Source of the DNA: Pseudomonadota bacterium
GTDB taxonomy: Bacteria > Pseudomonadota > Alphaproteobacteria > Reyranellales > Reyranellaceae
Length of the DNA: 35,166 nt
NCBI GenBank assembly: GCA_018240685.1
Contig: JAFEFG010000046.1
Location: forward strand, 1-35,166
Reading direction: 5' to 3'
Shown here: positions 18,865 through 27,853 of the stretch, one piece after another
Numbering within the stretch: position 1 is the first letter of the stretch
How the letters are laid out: each line of letters starts with the position of its first letter
Program-made: the position numbers and the translations under genes
Notes under the pieces: model-generated
What the model was told of the DNA's origin: nothing
What the model saw: only the letters and a program-made list of their open reading frames with translations
Database searches by the model: none

Positions 18865-19614
18865 CTATAACGCCGGCCGGACGACCCGCGCCAGCGTCAG
18901 CACGTCGACGCGCCGGGCACCGCCGCGCTGGAGCGCCCGGACGCAGGCGTCGGCCGTGGCGCCGGTCGTCAGCACGTCATCGACCAGCACGACCGCCTTT
19001 CCCTTGAGCCTGCCGGCCCAGCGCGGATGGACCGCGAAGGCCTCCCTCACGTTGTGCCGCCGCTCCCGGGCTGCAAGGCCTGCCTGCGAGCCGGTCCAGC
19101 GGCGCCGGACGAGCAGGTCCGGCGCGAGCGACACGGTGGCCGGCGTGGCCCGCACGACGTTGCGGGCCAGCAGAAGTGCCTGGTTGTAGCGGCGGGTGAA
19201 GAGCCGCCGCCAATGAAGGGGGACCGGCACCACGATGTCTGCCCCGGCCAGCAATTCCGCGCCCGCGCGCGCCATCCACAGGCCGCAGCTTCGCGCCAGG
19301 TCCGTGCGATCGCCGTGCTTCAGGGGCAGCACGAGCCGACGGCTCTTCTCATCGTAGACGAAGACCGCCCGCGCCTGCGCGAAGCGCGGCGGCCGGGCAA
19401 GGCAGGCGGCGCACCAGGCCCCCGCCCCGAGATCTTCCTCGAGCGGAGTTCCGCACCGTTCGCAATGAGGCGGCGCAATGAAGGAGAAGTCCGGCCAGCA
19501 CATAGCGCACAGGGCGCCGGGCGTCTCGACGATCTCGCCGCATCCGAGGCACAAGGGCGGAAGGACACCGTCGAGCAGGCGCCGCCCGACGGTCGTGCAC
19601 ATATCAAGCAGCAT
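18865..19614 (-). CDS. ComF family phosphoribosyltransferase-like protein
   Basis: 249 residues. The N terminus carries four CxxC pairs (Cys22/25, 36/39, 50/53, 67/70), a double zinc ribbon typical of ComF. The C-terminal half is a PRTase fold with the PRPP-binding signature VVLVDDVLTTGATADA. ComF supports DNA uptake in competent bacteria, and in others a role in DNA metabolism is suspected. No other competence genes are in view. The first ATG at 19614 is used; an in-frame ATG at 19602 is equally possible. Neither has a good ribosome-binding site. It is divergent from the next methyltransferase across only 30 nt. Confidence 0.93.
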   Translation of the reverse strand: MLLDMCTTVGRRLLDGVLPPLCLGCGEIVETPGALCAMCWPDFSFIAPPHCERCGTPLEEDLGAGAWCAACLARPPRFAQARAVFVYDEKSRRLVLPLKHGDRTDLARSCGLWMARAGAELLAGADIVVPVPLHWRRLFTRRYNQALLLARNVVRATPATVSLAPDLLVRRRWTGSQAGLAARERRHNVREAFAVHPRWAGRLKGKAVVLVDDVLTTGATADACVRALQRGGARRVDVLTLARVVRPAL

Positions 19615-19644
19615 TGGCCGATTTGGCCGGCCGATTGTGCCTCC

Positions 19645-20610
19645 ATGAGGGCAACGCCCCTATCGCCCGCGCACCTTTCGCCCTACATACAGCCCGTGCA
19701 AGCGCCCGATCCCCTGCTCGTCTTCGACCGCGCCGTACTGCGACAGCGGCGGGAACGAGCTGCGCGCGACTGGGACCGCATTTCGTTTCTGAAACGCGAG
19801 ATCGCGGAGCGCCTGGTTGAGCGTCTGAGCGATGTGCGGCGGGTATTCCGAAGCGGCCTCGATCTTGGCTGCCATGGCGACGAGGTCGCGACGGCACTCG
19901 GCGGTGGCGAGCAGGTTTCCCGGCTCGTCCGATGCGACCTCGGCCTCGGTTTCGCCTGCCGCGCCCGCGGCCCCGTCCTCGTCGCCGACGAGGAAGCCCT
20001 GCCCTTCGCGCCCCATGCCTTCGATCTGGTGCTGAGCGCCATGAACCTGCACTGGGTGAACGACCTGCCCGGCACGTTGATCCAGATCCGGCGTTGCCTG
20101 GAGCCCGACGGCCTGTTCCTCGGCGCCATGCTCGGCGGCCGCACTCTGTGGGAGTTGAGACAGGCGCTGGCCGCGGCGGAGAGCGAGATCGAGGGCGGGC
20201 TCAGCCCGCGCGTTTCGCCGTTCGCCGATCTCAGCGATGCCGCAGGTCTGTTGCAACGCGCCGGCTTTGCGATGCCGGTCGCCGACAGCGAGAAGATCGA
20301 GGTCGAGTACGAGCATGCGCTAGCGCTGATGCGCGAGCTGAGCGCCATGGGTGAAGGCAACCTGATCGCCGAGCGTCGGCGCGGCTTCAGCCGGCGCCGC
20401 ACCTTCCTGCGCGCAGCCGAGATCTATGCCGAGCGCTTCACGAGACCTTCCGGGCGCGTCGTGGCGAGCTTCGAGATCCTGTTCCTTCATGGCTGGGCGC
20501 CTCACGCCTCTCAGCCCCAGCCGCTCAAGCCGGGCACGGCGCAGCATCGTCTCGCTGCGGCGCTCGGCACCGCCGAGATGAGCGCCGGCGAGAAAGCGAG
20601 ACGGAACTGA
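19645..20610 (+). CDS. BioC/NDUFAF5-like SAM-dependent methyltransferase
   Basis: 321 residues. The N-terminal segment has FDRAVLRQRRERAARDWDR, a pattern shared with NDUFAF5 and its bacterial relatives. Motif I is SGLDLGCHGDEVA (70-82), then VADEEALPFAPHAFDLVLS and MNLHWVNDLPGTLIQIRRCL. The C terminus lengthens the usual domain with ASFEILFLHGWAP. The human relative hydroxylates an arginine of a complex I subunit, and BioC methylates malonyl-ACP; this branch of bacterial proteins is not assigned. The frame is open upstream to 19027, but that part is antisense to comF. The ATG at 19645 or a GTG near 19696 could be the start. It is followed after 2 nt by the membrane-protein gene, so the two form an operon. 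Confidence 0.9.
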   Translation: MRATPLSPAHLSPYIQPVQAPDPLLVFDRAVLRQRRERAARDWDRISFLKREIAERLVERLSDVRRVFRSGLDLGCHGDEVATALGGGEQVSRLVRCDLGLGFACRARGPVLVADEEALPFAPHAFDLVLSAMNLHWVNDLPGTLIQIRRCLEPDGLFLGAMLGGRTLWELRQALAAAESEIEGGLSPRVSPFADLSDAAGLLQRAGFAMPVADSEKIEVEYEHALALMRELSAMGEGNLIAERRRGFSRRRTFLRAAEIYAERFTRPSGRVVASFEILFLHGWAPHASQPQPLKPGTAQHRLAAALGTAEMSAGEKARRN

Positions 20611-20612
20611 TC

Positions 20613-21422
20613 GTGCCGGCCGTCAAATTGTCCTTCGGGGAAGTGCTGTCGGAGAGCTTCGGCTTCTTCTTCAACAATCTCGCCGCCTTCTTCCACCTGG
20701 TGACCATTCCCTGGATCCTGTCGCTGGTCGTGCGCGTGGTCTTCGACCTGCTGGCGAGCGATTCGCTGATCATGGTGCTGGTCGAGAAGGTGGTCGATCT
20801 GGTGCCGACCGTGATGTTCCTCGTCGGCTGGATGCGCTTCGTCCTTTTGGGAGCGGGACGTGTCGGCACGCTGCCGGGCCTCGCCTGGTCGGGCCGCGAG
20901 AGCGCGTTCCTGATCCAGCTCATCAAGATCGCCGGGGTGACCTTCCTGCTGCTGGCGGGCTTCACGCTGACGGCCGGCATGATCGATCCGACCGCCCTCG
21001 GCCAGCCCCTGGATCCGGAGCTCGCGCGTCGTGAGGCCATGGCCGCTCCCCTCGGTACCGGCTTCTTCGTCTCGGCGCTGCTCGCGCTGCGCGTCAGCTT
21101 CTCATTGGTGGCGCCTGCGATCGACATGCGGTTCACGCCGCGCCAGGCCTGGGCCGCCAGCCGCGGCAACGCCTGGACGATCATCGGCATATTGTTCGTC
21201 ATCTTCTTCGCCGGAGGGATTGCAACCCTGGTCGGCTCGCTCGTGCCGTTGTCCCTGATCCAGAGCCTGACCAACGCCAACACGGCCGCCGCGATCATCG
21301 CCTGGACCGTGGCCTTCCTCATTTCCTACGGCAATGTCGCCCTCGTGGCGACCGCGCAGGCCGTCATCTTCCGGCGCCTTACCGGCTGGCGCGAAGGCAT
21401 GCCGCCGGGGTCGCCGGACTAG
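20613..21422 (+). CDS. Multi-pass membrane protein of unknown function
   Basis: 269 residues, about five or six hydrophobic segments: around 25-45, 55-75, 105-128, 150-172, 190-215 and 225-250. The N terminus KLSFGEVLSESFGFFFNNL resembles the start of glycerophosphoryl-diester-phosphodiesterase-like membrane proteins and other proteins with an FGEVLSxSF-type N terminus. I cannot assign a family. The start is GTG at 20613, 2 nt after the methyltransferase stop, with CGGAA 8 nt upstream. Its TAG stop (20420-type codon at 21420-21422) overlaps the mutT stop on the other strand by two bases. Function unknown; an envelope role is the most one can say. Confidence 0.8.
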   Translation: MPAVKLSFGEVLSESFGFFFNNLAAFFHLVTIPWILSLVVRVVFDLLASDSLIMVLVEKVVDLVPTVMFLVGWMRFVLLGAGRVGTLPGLAWSGRESAFLIQLIKIAGVTFLLLAGFTLTAGMIDPTALGQPLDPELARREAMAAPLGTGFFVSALLALRVSFSLVAPAIDMRFTPRQAWAASRGNAWTIIGILFVIFFAGGIATLVGSLVPLSLIQSLTNANTAAAIIAWTVAFLISYGNVALVATAQAVIFRRLTGWREGMPPGSPD

Positions 21423-21871
21423 AGCAGGTCGCGCAGTAGCCCGATCAGGGGAACATCGGCCGGCGGCATGGGATACTGGGCAAGCTCCGCCGGCCGCACC
21501 CACTTCAGGGCCTGCCCTTCACGCGGGTGGGGAACGCCCTTCCATTTGCGGCAGGCGAAGACCGGCATGAGGAGATGGAACTTCTCGTAGCCGTGGCTGG
21601 CGAAGGCGATCGGCGCCAGGCAGCTCGTCGCGGTCTCGATGCCGAGCTCCTCGTGGAGCTCACGCACCAGCGCCTGCTCCGGCGTCTCGCCGGCATCGAC
21701 CTTCCCGCCGGGAAACTCCCAGAGGCCGGCCATCGACTTGCCCGGCGGCCGCTGCGCGATCAGCACACGCCCATCAGGATCCACCATCGCCACCGCCGCG
21801 ACCAGCACGAGCGGCCGATCACCCAGCGGCGGCGGCCCGCCCGGGCACTCTTGATCGAAAGACAGGCTCAA
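21419..21871 (-). CDS. mutT: (Deoxy)nucleoside triphosphate pyrophosphohydrolase, MutT-type Nudix
   Basis: 150 residues. A full Nudix box GX5EX7REUXEEXGU runs from Gly56 to Ile78 (GKVDAGE ... REL-HEELGI). The WEFPGGK approach and the short length match the MutT group, which removes 8-oxo-dGTP from the nucleotide pool. The probable start is TTG at 21871, sharing TTGA with the argJ stop, so translation is likely coupled to argJ. There is no separate ribosome-binding site. argJ-mutT adjacency next to secA is common in alphaproteobacteria. Confidence 0.92.
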   Translation of the reverse strand: MSLSFDQECPGGPPPLGDRPLVLVAAVAMVDPDGRVLIAQRPPGKSMAGLWEFPGGKVDAGETPEQALVRELHEELGIETATSCLAPIAFASHGYEKFHLLMPVFACRKWKGVPHPREGQALKWVRPAELAQYPMPPADVPLIGLLRDLL

Positions 21872-23106
21872 GAACGATAGCTGCCGTTGATGTCGATGTA
21901 GCCGTGCGTCAGGTCGCAGGTCCAGACGGTTGCCCGGCCGCGGCCGATGCCCAGATCGACATCGATCACGATATCGGTGCCCTTGATGTGCCTGGCGACC
22001 GGCTCCTCGTCGTAGTTCGGCACGACCTGCCCGCCGTCGGTGATCTTCACGCCGCCGATCGAGATCCGGAGCTTGTCGCGATCCGCACGCTCTCCCGACT
22101 TGCCGACCGCCATGACGATGCGGCCCCAGTTGGCGTCCTCGCCGGCGATGGCCGTCTTGACCAGGGGCGAGTTGGCGATCGCGAGCCCGATCTTGCGCGC
22201 CGCACCGTTCGACGATGCACCGCCGATATTGATGGTGATGAACTTGGTCGCCCCTTCGCCGTCGCGCGCCAGAAGCTGCGCCAGCTCGATCAGCACCTCG
22301 TCGAGAGCGCGCTTGAAATCGACCAGGACCGGATCATCGGCCTCCTCGATCGGGGCATGACGCGCCATTCCGGTCGCCGCCAGCAGCAGGGTGTCGCTGG
22401 TCGAGGTGTCGCCGTCGACGGTCACGCAGTTGAGCGACTTGTCGGCGGCGTCCGACAGCAGCTTCTGCAGGACCGCTCCCGGAACCTTTGCGTCGGTGAA
22501 AACGAACCCCAGCATGGTCGCCATGTCCGGCGCGATCATGCCCGAGCCCTTAAGGAAGCCGTTCAACGTCACCGTGCGCTCGCCGATCCTGGCCTGGCGC
22601 GTGGCGACCTTGGGGAACGTATCGGTGGTCATGATCGCCGCTGCGGCGGCGGCCCAGTTGTCCTCGCGCGCTCCCTTGATCAGCGCCGGCACGACGGCGG
22701 CGATCTTCTCCCACTCCAGGGGCTGGCCGATGACGCCCGTGGAGGCCATGAACACCTCGTTGCGCGGGCAGCCGAGCGCCTGGGCGACCGCGCGGGTACT
22801 CTCCTCCACCGCCTTGTCGCCGAGCTTGCCCGTGAAGGCATTGGCGTTGCCGGCATTCACGAGGATGGCGCGCGCCTTGCCGCGCGACAGGTTCTTGCGG
22901 CACCAGTCCACGGGCGCGGAGCAGGTCTTGGACTTGGTCAGGACACCCGCGATCGTTGCTCCAGCCGGCAGCACGGCCAGCATCACGTCGTCGCGCCCCA
23001 CATATCGTACGCCAGAAGCCGCGGCACCGAGCTTGACCCCCGCGATGCGCGGAAGGGTCGGCGTCGTCTTGGGCGCAAGGGGGGATACAGCGTGCTTGCC
23101 GGACAT
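21868..23106 (-). CDS. argJ: Bifunctional glutamate N-acetyltransferase / amino-acid acetyltransferase ArgJ
   Basis: 412 residues, the usual ArgJ length. The autocleavage site that makes the alpha and beta chains is Ala196-Thr197 in KGSGMIAPDMATML, and Thr197 becomes the N-terminal nucleophile. MASTGVIGQPL and the oxyanion region are also present. It transfers acetyl between N-acetylornithine and glutamate, so it closes the cyclic arginine pathway, and may also make N-acetylglutamate from acetyl-CoA. GGAG lies 5 nt before the ATG at 23106. It follows the parvulin gene after 96 nt and overlaps mutT by 4 nt. Confidence 0.97.
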   Translation of the reverse strand: MSGKHAVSPLAPKTTPTLPRIAGVKLGAAASGVRYVGRDDVMLAVLPAGATIAGVLTKSKTCSAPVDWCRKNLSRGKARAILVNAGNANAFTGKLGDKAVEESTRAVAQALGCPRNEVFMASTGVIGQPLEWEKIAAVVPALIKGAREDNWAAAAAAIMTTDTFPKVATRQARIGERTVTLNGFLKGSGMIAPDMATMLGFVFTDAKVPGAVLQKLLSDAADKSLNCVTVDGDTSTSDTLLLAATGMARHAPIEEADDPVLVDFKRALDEVLIELAQLLARDGEGATKFITINIGGASSNGAARKIGLAIANSPLVKTAIAGEDANWGRIVMAVGKSGERADRDKLRISIGGVKITDGGQVVPNYDEEPVARHIKGTDIVIDVDLGIGRGRATVWTCDLTHGYIDINGSYRS

Positions 23107-23202
23107 GTGTCTCCTCTTGCCGCCGGCAGGTGAGCCGGGCGGCCGAAGCGCGGAGACTACACCAGAAATCTCCCGAAACGTGAGTTCTACTTGCCGGGCT
23201 GG

Positions 23203-24195
23203 CTACTTGGCGGGGCTGGCGGGTGCAGGTTTCGCCGGGGCGGAGCCCGCCGGTGCAGTCGCCGGCGTCGCCTCGGGCTTGCTGCCGTCGATGTTGAACT
23301 TCTCGATCTTGGCCCCCGTCCGCAGCTGGTTCAGCATCGCCGTCACCGCCTCACGCGCGAGATCCTGACGAATCTGGTCCGACATTTCCTCGAACGACGG
23401 CGGCGGTGCCTGACGCCGGTCGTCGAGCTGGATCACGTGGTAGCCGAACTGCGTCTTGACCGGCGTCTCGGTCAGCTCACCCTTCTTGAGGGCGAACGCG
23501 GCATCGGCGAACTCCTTCACCATGTCCGTCTTCTTGAACCAGCCCAGATCGCCGCCTTCGGCGCCCGAGGCCTTGTCGGTCGACTTCTCCTTCGCGAGCT
23601 TGTCGAATGCGGCGCCCTTCTTCAGGTCGGCGATGATCGCCTTCGCCTCCGGCTCGGTCGCGACGAGGATATGGCGCGCATGCACCTCCTCCTCGGCCGG
23701 CAACGACTTGAGCCGCTCCTCGTAGGCCTGCTTCATCTTCTCCGGCGTGACCTTGGCGGCAATCAGCTTCTGCAGCCAGTAATCCTGGATCACCTGGTCT
23801 TCGACGAAGGCCATGCGCTTCTTGAAGGCCGGATCGTCGGTCACCTTGTTCTTGCGGCCGTCCAGTTCGACCAGCTTGCTGTCGATGATGCGGTCCAGCA
23901 ACGCCGGATACACGGCCGACAGCGGCATGTTGCGATATTGTTGCGGCAGCGACTGCTGGGCGACCTGGAGATCCGAGAGATGGATCTGCTGGCCGTTGAC
24001 CGTCGCCACGACCGGATCCTTGACCGCATCGGCAGCCTTCGGCGTCGCCGGGGTCGCGGGGCCGGACGCGCCGGGTTTCGCAGGCTGCGGCGACTGCTGC
24101 GGCTTGGCCGGCTGCTGGGCAAAGGCCGGGACGGCCATCGCAACGACAGCGCAGCAAACAACGGCGACGCGCAAGGGGCGCAGGCCAAGGCTCAT
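23203..24195 (-). CDS. Parvulin-type peptidylprolyl isomerase, exported
   Basis: 330 residues. A classical signal peptide (about 1-26, VAMAVPAFA before the cut) precedes a Gln/Pro/Ala-rich linker. A SurA/PrsA-like N-terminal chaperone region follows (VVATVNGQQIHLSDLQVAQQ, then LDRIIDSKLVE). The parvulin domain lies at about 165-260 (VHARHILVATE ... GGDLGWFKKTDMVKEF ... TQFGYHVIQLDD). It would help fold outer-membrane or secreted proteins in the periplasm. GGAG lies 6 nt before the ATG at 24195. It is divergent from secA, which matches its role downstream of protein export. The C-terminal tail is Ala/Pro/Lys-rich. Confidence 0.93.
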   Translation of the reverse strand: MSLGLRPLRVAVVCCAVVAMAVPAFAQQPAKPQQSPQPAKPGASGPATPATPKAADAVKDPVVATVNGQQIHLSDLQVAQQSLPQQYRNMPLSAVYPALLDRIIDSKLVELDGRKNKVTDDPAFKKRMAFVEDQVIQDYWLQKLIAAKVTPEKMKQAYEERLKSLPAEEEVHARHILVATEPEAKAIIADLKKGAAFDKLAKEKSTDKASGAEGGDLGWFKKTDMVKEFADAAFALKKGELTETPVKTQFGYHVIQLDDRRQAPPPSFEEMSDQIRQDLAREAVTAMLNQLRTGAKIEKFNIDGSKPEATPATAPAGSAPAKPAPASPAK

Positions 24196-24255
24196 GAAGT
24201 GCTCCGGGATCGAGAGGAAAAGACGTTACGGCGACAACCGGCCGGCGGGCCTCCG

Positions 24256-24283
24256 TTTACACAGGCCAGCTCGGCACAGGCAA
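24256..24283 (-). promoter_or_regulatory. Possible promoter of the parvulin-argJ-mutT operon
   Basis: TTGCCT (24283-24278) and TGTAAA (24261-24256) on the minus strand are 16 nt apart, 61 nt upstream of the parvulin start. Each box matches the sigma-70 consensus at four of six positions. Confidence 0.35.
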
Positions 24284-24378
24284 GCGCCCGTATCGACTGC
24301 CGGTCGATTTCCTGACATTCAATTGCGGCACATTTTCGTGAGAAGTGCGGCGAGCTGAAGCCGCCGGGACGGCTTGCG

Positions 24379-24407
24379 TTGACACTCCCCGGCACGCTCT
24401 CTATCTG
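24379..24407 (+). promoter_or_regulatory. secA promoter
   Basis: A perfect -35 TTGACA (24379-24384) is followed after 17 nt by TATCTG (24402-24407). Transcription would start near 24414 and give a leader of about 50 nt to the ATG at 24464. Confidence 0.6.
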
Positions 24408-24417
24408 TGATAGGTGT

Positions 24418-24436
24418 GGCGGGCCGGGTGCCCGCC
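24418..24436 (+). other. Hairpin at the 5' end of the secA leader
   Basis: GGCGGGC (24418-24424) pairs perfectly with GCCCGCC (24430-24436), loop CGGGT. Given the predicted start near 24414, it would form the very 5' end of the secA mRNA, upstream of the GAGG ribosome-binding site. It may protect the message from decay. No secM-like leader peptide is visible. Confidence 0.5.
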
Positions 24437-24463
24437 TAAGTATTTGGACAATCGAGGTTTTCC

Positions 24464-27226
24464 ATGCTGGGAGCGCTTGCCCGAAGCCTGTTCGGGACAG
24501 CCAATGACCGCATCGTCAAAGGCTTCGACAAGCCGGTGGCGAAGATCAATGCGCTCGAGCCGGAATTCAGCAAGCTGTCGGACGAGCAGCTGCGCGCCAA
24601 GACGACGGAGTTCCGCGACCGGCTCGCCAAGGGCGAGACGCTGGATGATCTGCTGCCGGAAGCGTTCGCCACCGTACGCGAAGCGGCCAAGCGGGCGCTG
24701 GGCCAGCGCCATTTCGACGTCCAGCTCAAGGGCGGCATGGTGCTGCATGGCGGCAAGATCGCCGAGATGAAGACCGGCGAAGGCAAGACGCTGGTCGCCA
24801 CTCTGCCCGTCTACCTCAACGCGCTCGAGGGCAAGGGCGTCCATGTCGTGACAGTGAACGACTATCTGGCCCGCCGCGACGCCGAGTGGATGGGAAAGGT
24901 CTACACCTTCCTCGGCCTCACCGTGGGCATCATCGTCCACGAGCTCAGCGACGAGCAGCGCAAGGCCGCCTATGCCTGCGACGTCACCTACGGCACCAAC
25001 AACGAGATCGGTTTCGACTATCTGCGCGACAACATGAAGTACGAGTTGTCGTCGATGGTGCAGCGGCCGTTCAACTTCGCGATCGTGGACGAGGTCGACT
25101 CGATCCTGATCGATGAAGCGCGTACGCCGCTCATCATCTCGGGCCCGGCAGAGGATTCGTCGGAGCTGTACCGCCGCGCCGACACCGTGATTCCGCGCCT
25201 CAAGCCCGACGCCTACGAGAAGGACGAGAAGAACCGGCAGGTCACCTTCACCGAGGTGGGCATCGAGGCGGTGGAAGAGATCCTGCGCTCCGACGGCCTG
25301 CTGCCCGAGGGCCAGAGCCTCTATGCGCCGACCCAGGTGACGCTGCTTCATCACATCACGCAGGCACTCCGGGCGCACAAGCTTTTCACGCGCGACGTCG
25401 ACTACATCGTCAAGGACGGCCAGGTCGTCATCATCGACGAATTCACCGGCCGCATGATGGCCGGCCGGCGCTACTCGGAAGGCCTGCACCAGGCCCTCGA
25501 GGCCAAGGAGAAGGTCGAGATCCAGCGCGAGAACCAGACGCTGGCTTCCATCACCTTCCAGAACCTGTTCCGCATGTATCCAAAGCTCGCCGGCATGACC
25601 GGCACGGCGATGACGGAGGCGGCCGAGTTCGGAGAGATCTACAGGCTCGAGGTGGTCGAGATCCCGACCAACGTGCCGGTCGCCCGCAAGGACCATGACG
25701 ACGAGATCTATCGCACCCTCTCCGACAAGACGCGCGCGATCGTCAAGCTGATCGAGGAATGCCGCAAGCGGAACCAGCCGATGCTGGTCGGCACGGTCTC
25801 GATCGAGAAATCCGAGGCTCTGTCGGAGGAGCTGAAGAAGGCCAACATCCCGCACAGCGTGCTGAATGCGCGCTATCACGAGCAGGAGGCGGAGATCGTG
25901 GCGCAAGCCGGACGTCCCGGCGCCGTCACGATCGCGACCAACATGGCGGGCCGCGGCACTGACATCCAGCTCGGCGGCAATGCCGACATGCTGCTGCGCC
26001 AGGCCGAAGCCGAGCTGCACATGCGGTTTCCGGACGAGGCCGAGCGGGCGGCGGAGATCGAGAAGGCCGCCGCCAGGATCAAGGCCGACATCGAGCGCGA
26101 CCGCGAGATCGTGCGCACGGCGGGCGGTCTCTATGTCGTCGGCACCGAGCGGCACGAGAGCCGCCGCATCGACAACCAGCTGCGCGGCCGCTCCGGCCGC
26201 CAGGGCGATCCCGGCGCCTCGAAGTTCTTCCTGTCGCTGGAAGACGACCTGATGCGCATCTTCGGCAACAACAAGGTCCTCGACTGGGTGCAGAAGAAGG
26301 GCATGGCCGACGACGAGGCGCTCACCCATCGCTGGCTCAACAAGGCGCTGGAAACGGCGCAGAGCAAGGTCGAGGCGCGTAACTTCGAGATCCGCAAGAA
26401 CCTCCTGCGCTTCGACGACGTGATGAACAGCCAGCGCAAGGAGATCTACAAGGAGCGCCTTGAGCTGATGGCGACCGATGACGTCTCCGACGTCGTGGCC
26501 GGCATGCGGCGTGACGTCGTCGAGACCATGGTCGGCCGCGCCATTCCCGAAGACGCCTACGCCGAGCAGTGGAAGACGGCAGAGCTCAAGGAGGAGGTGC
26601 AGCGCACCTTAGGGCTCGACCTGCCGATCGACGAGTGGGCCAAGGAAGAAGGCATCGCCGAAGAGCAGATCAAGGCGCGGCTGTCGGAGGCCGTGGAAAA
26701 GCTGTTCGCCCAGAGGGCGGCCCAGTACGGGCCGGAAATCTGGCGCCAGGTCGAAAAGAGCGTTCTGATGCAGCTCTTCGATCAGAGCTGGAAGGAGCAT
26801 CTGCTCCATCTCGACCATCTGCGGCAGGGCATCGGCCTGCGTGCCTACGGCCAGAAGGACCCTCTGAACGAATACAAGCGCGAAGCGTTCAATCTCTTCA
26901 GCGACCTGCTCACCGGCCTGCGCGAGCAGGTGGTGAACGTGCTGGCGACCCTGCAGCTTCGCGTGGAGCCGCCGCCGATGCCGGAGCCGCAGCAGATCCA
27001 CGAGGTTCACGAGGATCCGGCTTTGGCCACGGCGATGGCGGATGATCCCGCCTTCGATCCGGCCGATCCCTCGGGCGGCGGCGTCGCCACACTGCCGCGA
27101 CCGTCAGCGAAGGCGAAGACGGCGAAGGATCCCAATGATCCGGCGACCTGGGGCAAGGTCGCGCGCAATGCGCCCTGCCCCTGCGGATCGGGCAAGAAGT
27201 TCAAGCACTGCCACGGGCGCGTCTAA
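24464..27226 (+). CDS. secA: Preprotein translocase ATPase SecA
   Basis: 920 residues. Walker [12 protein letters not shown] lies near 102-112 and the DEAD-like box [20 protein letters not shown] near 210. The preprotein cross-linking domain, second nucleotide-binding fold ([18 protein letters not shown]) and scaffold/wing helices follow. The C terminus has a zinc/SecB-binding motif: Cys905, Cys907, Cys916 and His917 in [14 protein letters not shown]. It drives translocation of unfolded proteins through SecYEG. GAGG lies 6 nt before the ATG. It is monocistronic and divergent from the periplasmic parvulin. No strong terminator follows; a long hairpin at 27266-27293 lacks a U run. Confidence 0.98.
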   Translation: MLGALARSLFGTANDRIVKGFDKPVAKINALEPEFSKLSDEQLRAKTTEFRDRLAKGETLDDLLPEAFATVREAAKRALGQRHFDVQLKGGMVLHGGKIAEMKTGEGKTLVATLPVYLNALEGKGVHVVTVNDYLARRDAEWMGKVYTFLGLTVGIIVHELSDEQRKAAYACDVTYGTNNEIGFDYLRDNMKYELSSMVQRPFNFAIVDEVDSILIDEARTPLIISGPAEDSSELYRRADTVIPRLKPDAYEKDEKNRQVTFTEVGIEAVEEILRSDGLLPEGQSLYAPTQVTLLHHITQALRAHKLFTRDVDYIVKDGQVVIIDEFTGRMMAGRRYSEGLHQALEAKEKVEIQRENQTLASITFQNLFRMYPKLAGMTGTAMTEAAEFGEIYRLEVVEIPTNVPVARKDHDDEIYRTLSDKTRAIVKLIEECRKRNQPMLVGTVSIEKSEALSEELKKANIPHSVLNARYHEQEAEIVAQAGRPGAVTIATNMAGRGTDIQLGGNADMLLRQAEAELHMRFPDEAERAAEIEKAAARIKADIERDREIVRTAGGLYVVGTERHESRRIDNQLRGRSGRQGDPGASKFFLSLEDDLMRIFGNNKVLDWVQKKGMADDEALTHRWLNKALETAQSKVEARNFEIRKNLLRFDDVMNSQRKEIYKERLELMATDDVSDVVAGMRRDVVETMVGRAIPEDAYAEQWKTAELKEEVQRTLGLDLPIDEWAKEEGIAEEQIKARLSEAVEKLFAQRAAQYGPEIWRQVEKSVLMQLFDQSWKEHLLHLDHLRQGIGLRAYGQKDPLNEYKREAFNLFSDLLTGLREQVVNVLATLQLRVEPPPMPEPQQIHEVHEDPALATAMADDPAFDPADPSGGGVATLPRPSAKAKTAKDPNDPATWGKVARNAPCPCGSGKKFKHCHGRV

Positions 27227-27526
27227 CCGGGCGCCAGCCTTCTCGATCAGTCAGACGAGTGCCGTCCGCCGCTTCCCGTCGGGAAGCAGGCGGAACCGGG
27301 AGGGCGAGGTTCGCCTGCGGGCCGGCCGTTCGAACTGAATGACAGCCAGAGAACAGGGCGATGAAGCATCGCCTTCAGGCGTCGGGCGACGACTGCCGAT
27401 GGTTGCGTTGCCAGCGTGCCGGCGGATGAATTGCCGCCCCGTTCGCCTCTGATCACAAGACGGGAAGCGCAGTCGTGCCCAAGCAGAATGCCTGGCTGAT
27501 CGGGCGGTCGAGCCGGGTTCAACCGG
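27227..27526. other. Intergenic region between secA and the H-NS-like gene
   Basis: No coding signal is supported. It holds three stems: CCGCC-GCTTCCC / GGGAAGC-A-GGCGG at 27266-27293 (40 nt after the secA stop, no U run), GGCGATG / CATCGCC at 27357-27373, and AGCCGG / CCGGCT at 27511-27528, the last overlapping the stop codon of the H-NS-like gene. The first may end or protect the secA mRNA. Confidence 0.5.
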
Positions 27527-27853
27527 CTAAATCGCGAAGTCCTGAATTTTCTTGCCGCTCCTGAGCGCCGCAACGAGCCACCGCGGCTGCTTCCCTCGCC
27601 CGGCCCAGGTCTCATTCTTGTTGGCGGGATTGCGATACTTCGGCTTCACTTTCCTGCCGGCAAGCTTGCTGCGCGCGTGTTGCTTGCCGTTGCCGAGCGC
27701 GAGATCGATATCCTCCGACGTCAGCCTGTATTTCCTGAGTACGGCCCTCAGTTGCTTGACGCCCGGCTTTTCCGCGGCCTTCAAGGCCTCGGCTTTCGCC
27801 TGCAGTTCCAGGATTTTCGCCTCGATGGCGGAAAGGGATGAAGAACGAGCCAT
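27527..27853 (-). CDS. H-NS family nucleoid-associated protein (HvrA/Spb-like)
   Basis: 108 residues. An N-terminal helix (about 5-30, IEAKILELQAKAEALKAAEK) would form the oligomerising coiled coil, then a basic linker, and the C-terminal H-NS DNA-binding motif KYRNPANKNETWAGRGKQPRWL sits at 72-93 with the AT-hook-like core GRGKQP. Alphaproteobacterial relatives include HvrA of Rhodobacter. It would bind AT-rich DNA and silence or bend it. The ATG at 27853 has only a weak ribosome-binding site. It is monocistronic, and the spacer upstream is unusually AT-rich and carries palindromes, which fits self-regulation. Confidence 0.93.
   Translation of the reverse strand: MARSSSLSAIEAKILELQAKAEALKAAEKPGVKQLRAVLRKYRLTSEDIDLALGNGKQHARSKLAGRKVKPKYRNPANKNETWAGRGKQPRWLVAALRSGKKIQDFAI

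Noticed and set aside
24401..26329. A 642-codon open frame antisense to secA
   Set aside because: Same shadow effect; no family resemblance, and it covers the secA promoter and start.
27511..27531. GGGTTCAACC resembling a tRNA T-loop
   Set aside because: The loop is six bases inside a 6-bp stem. No anticodon arm, acceptor stem or CCA is found around it.
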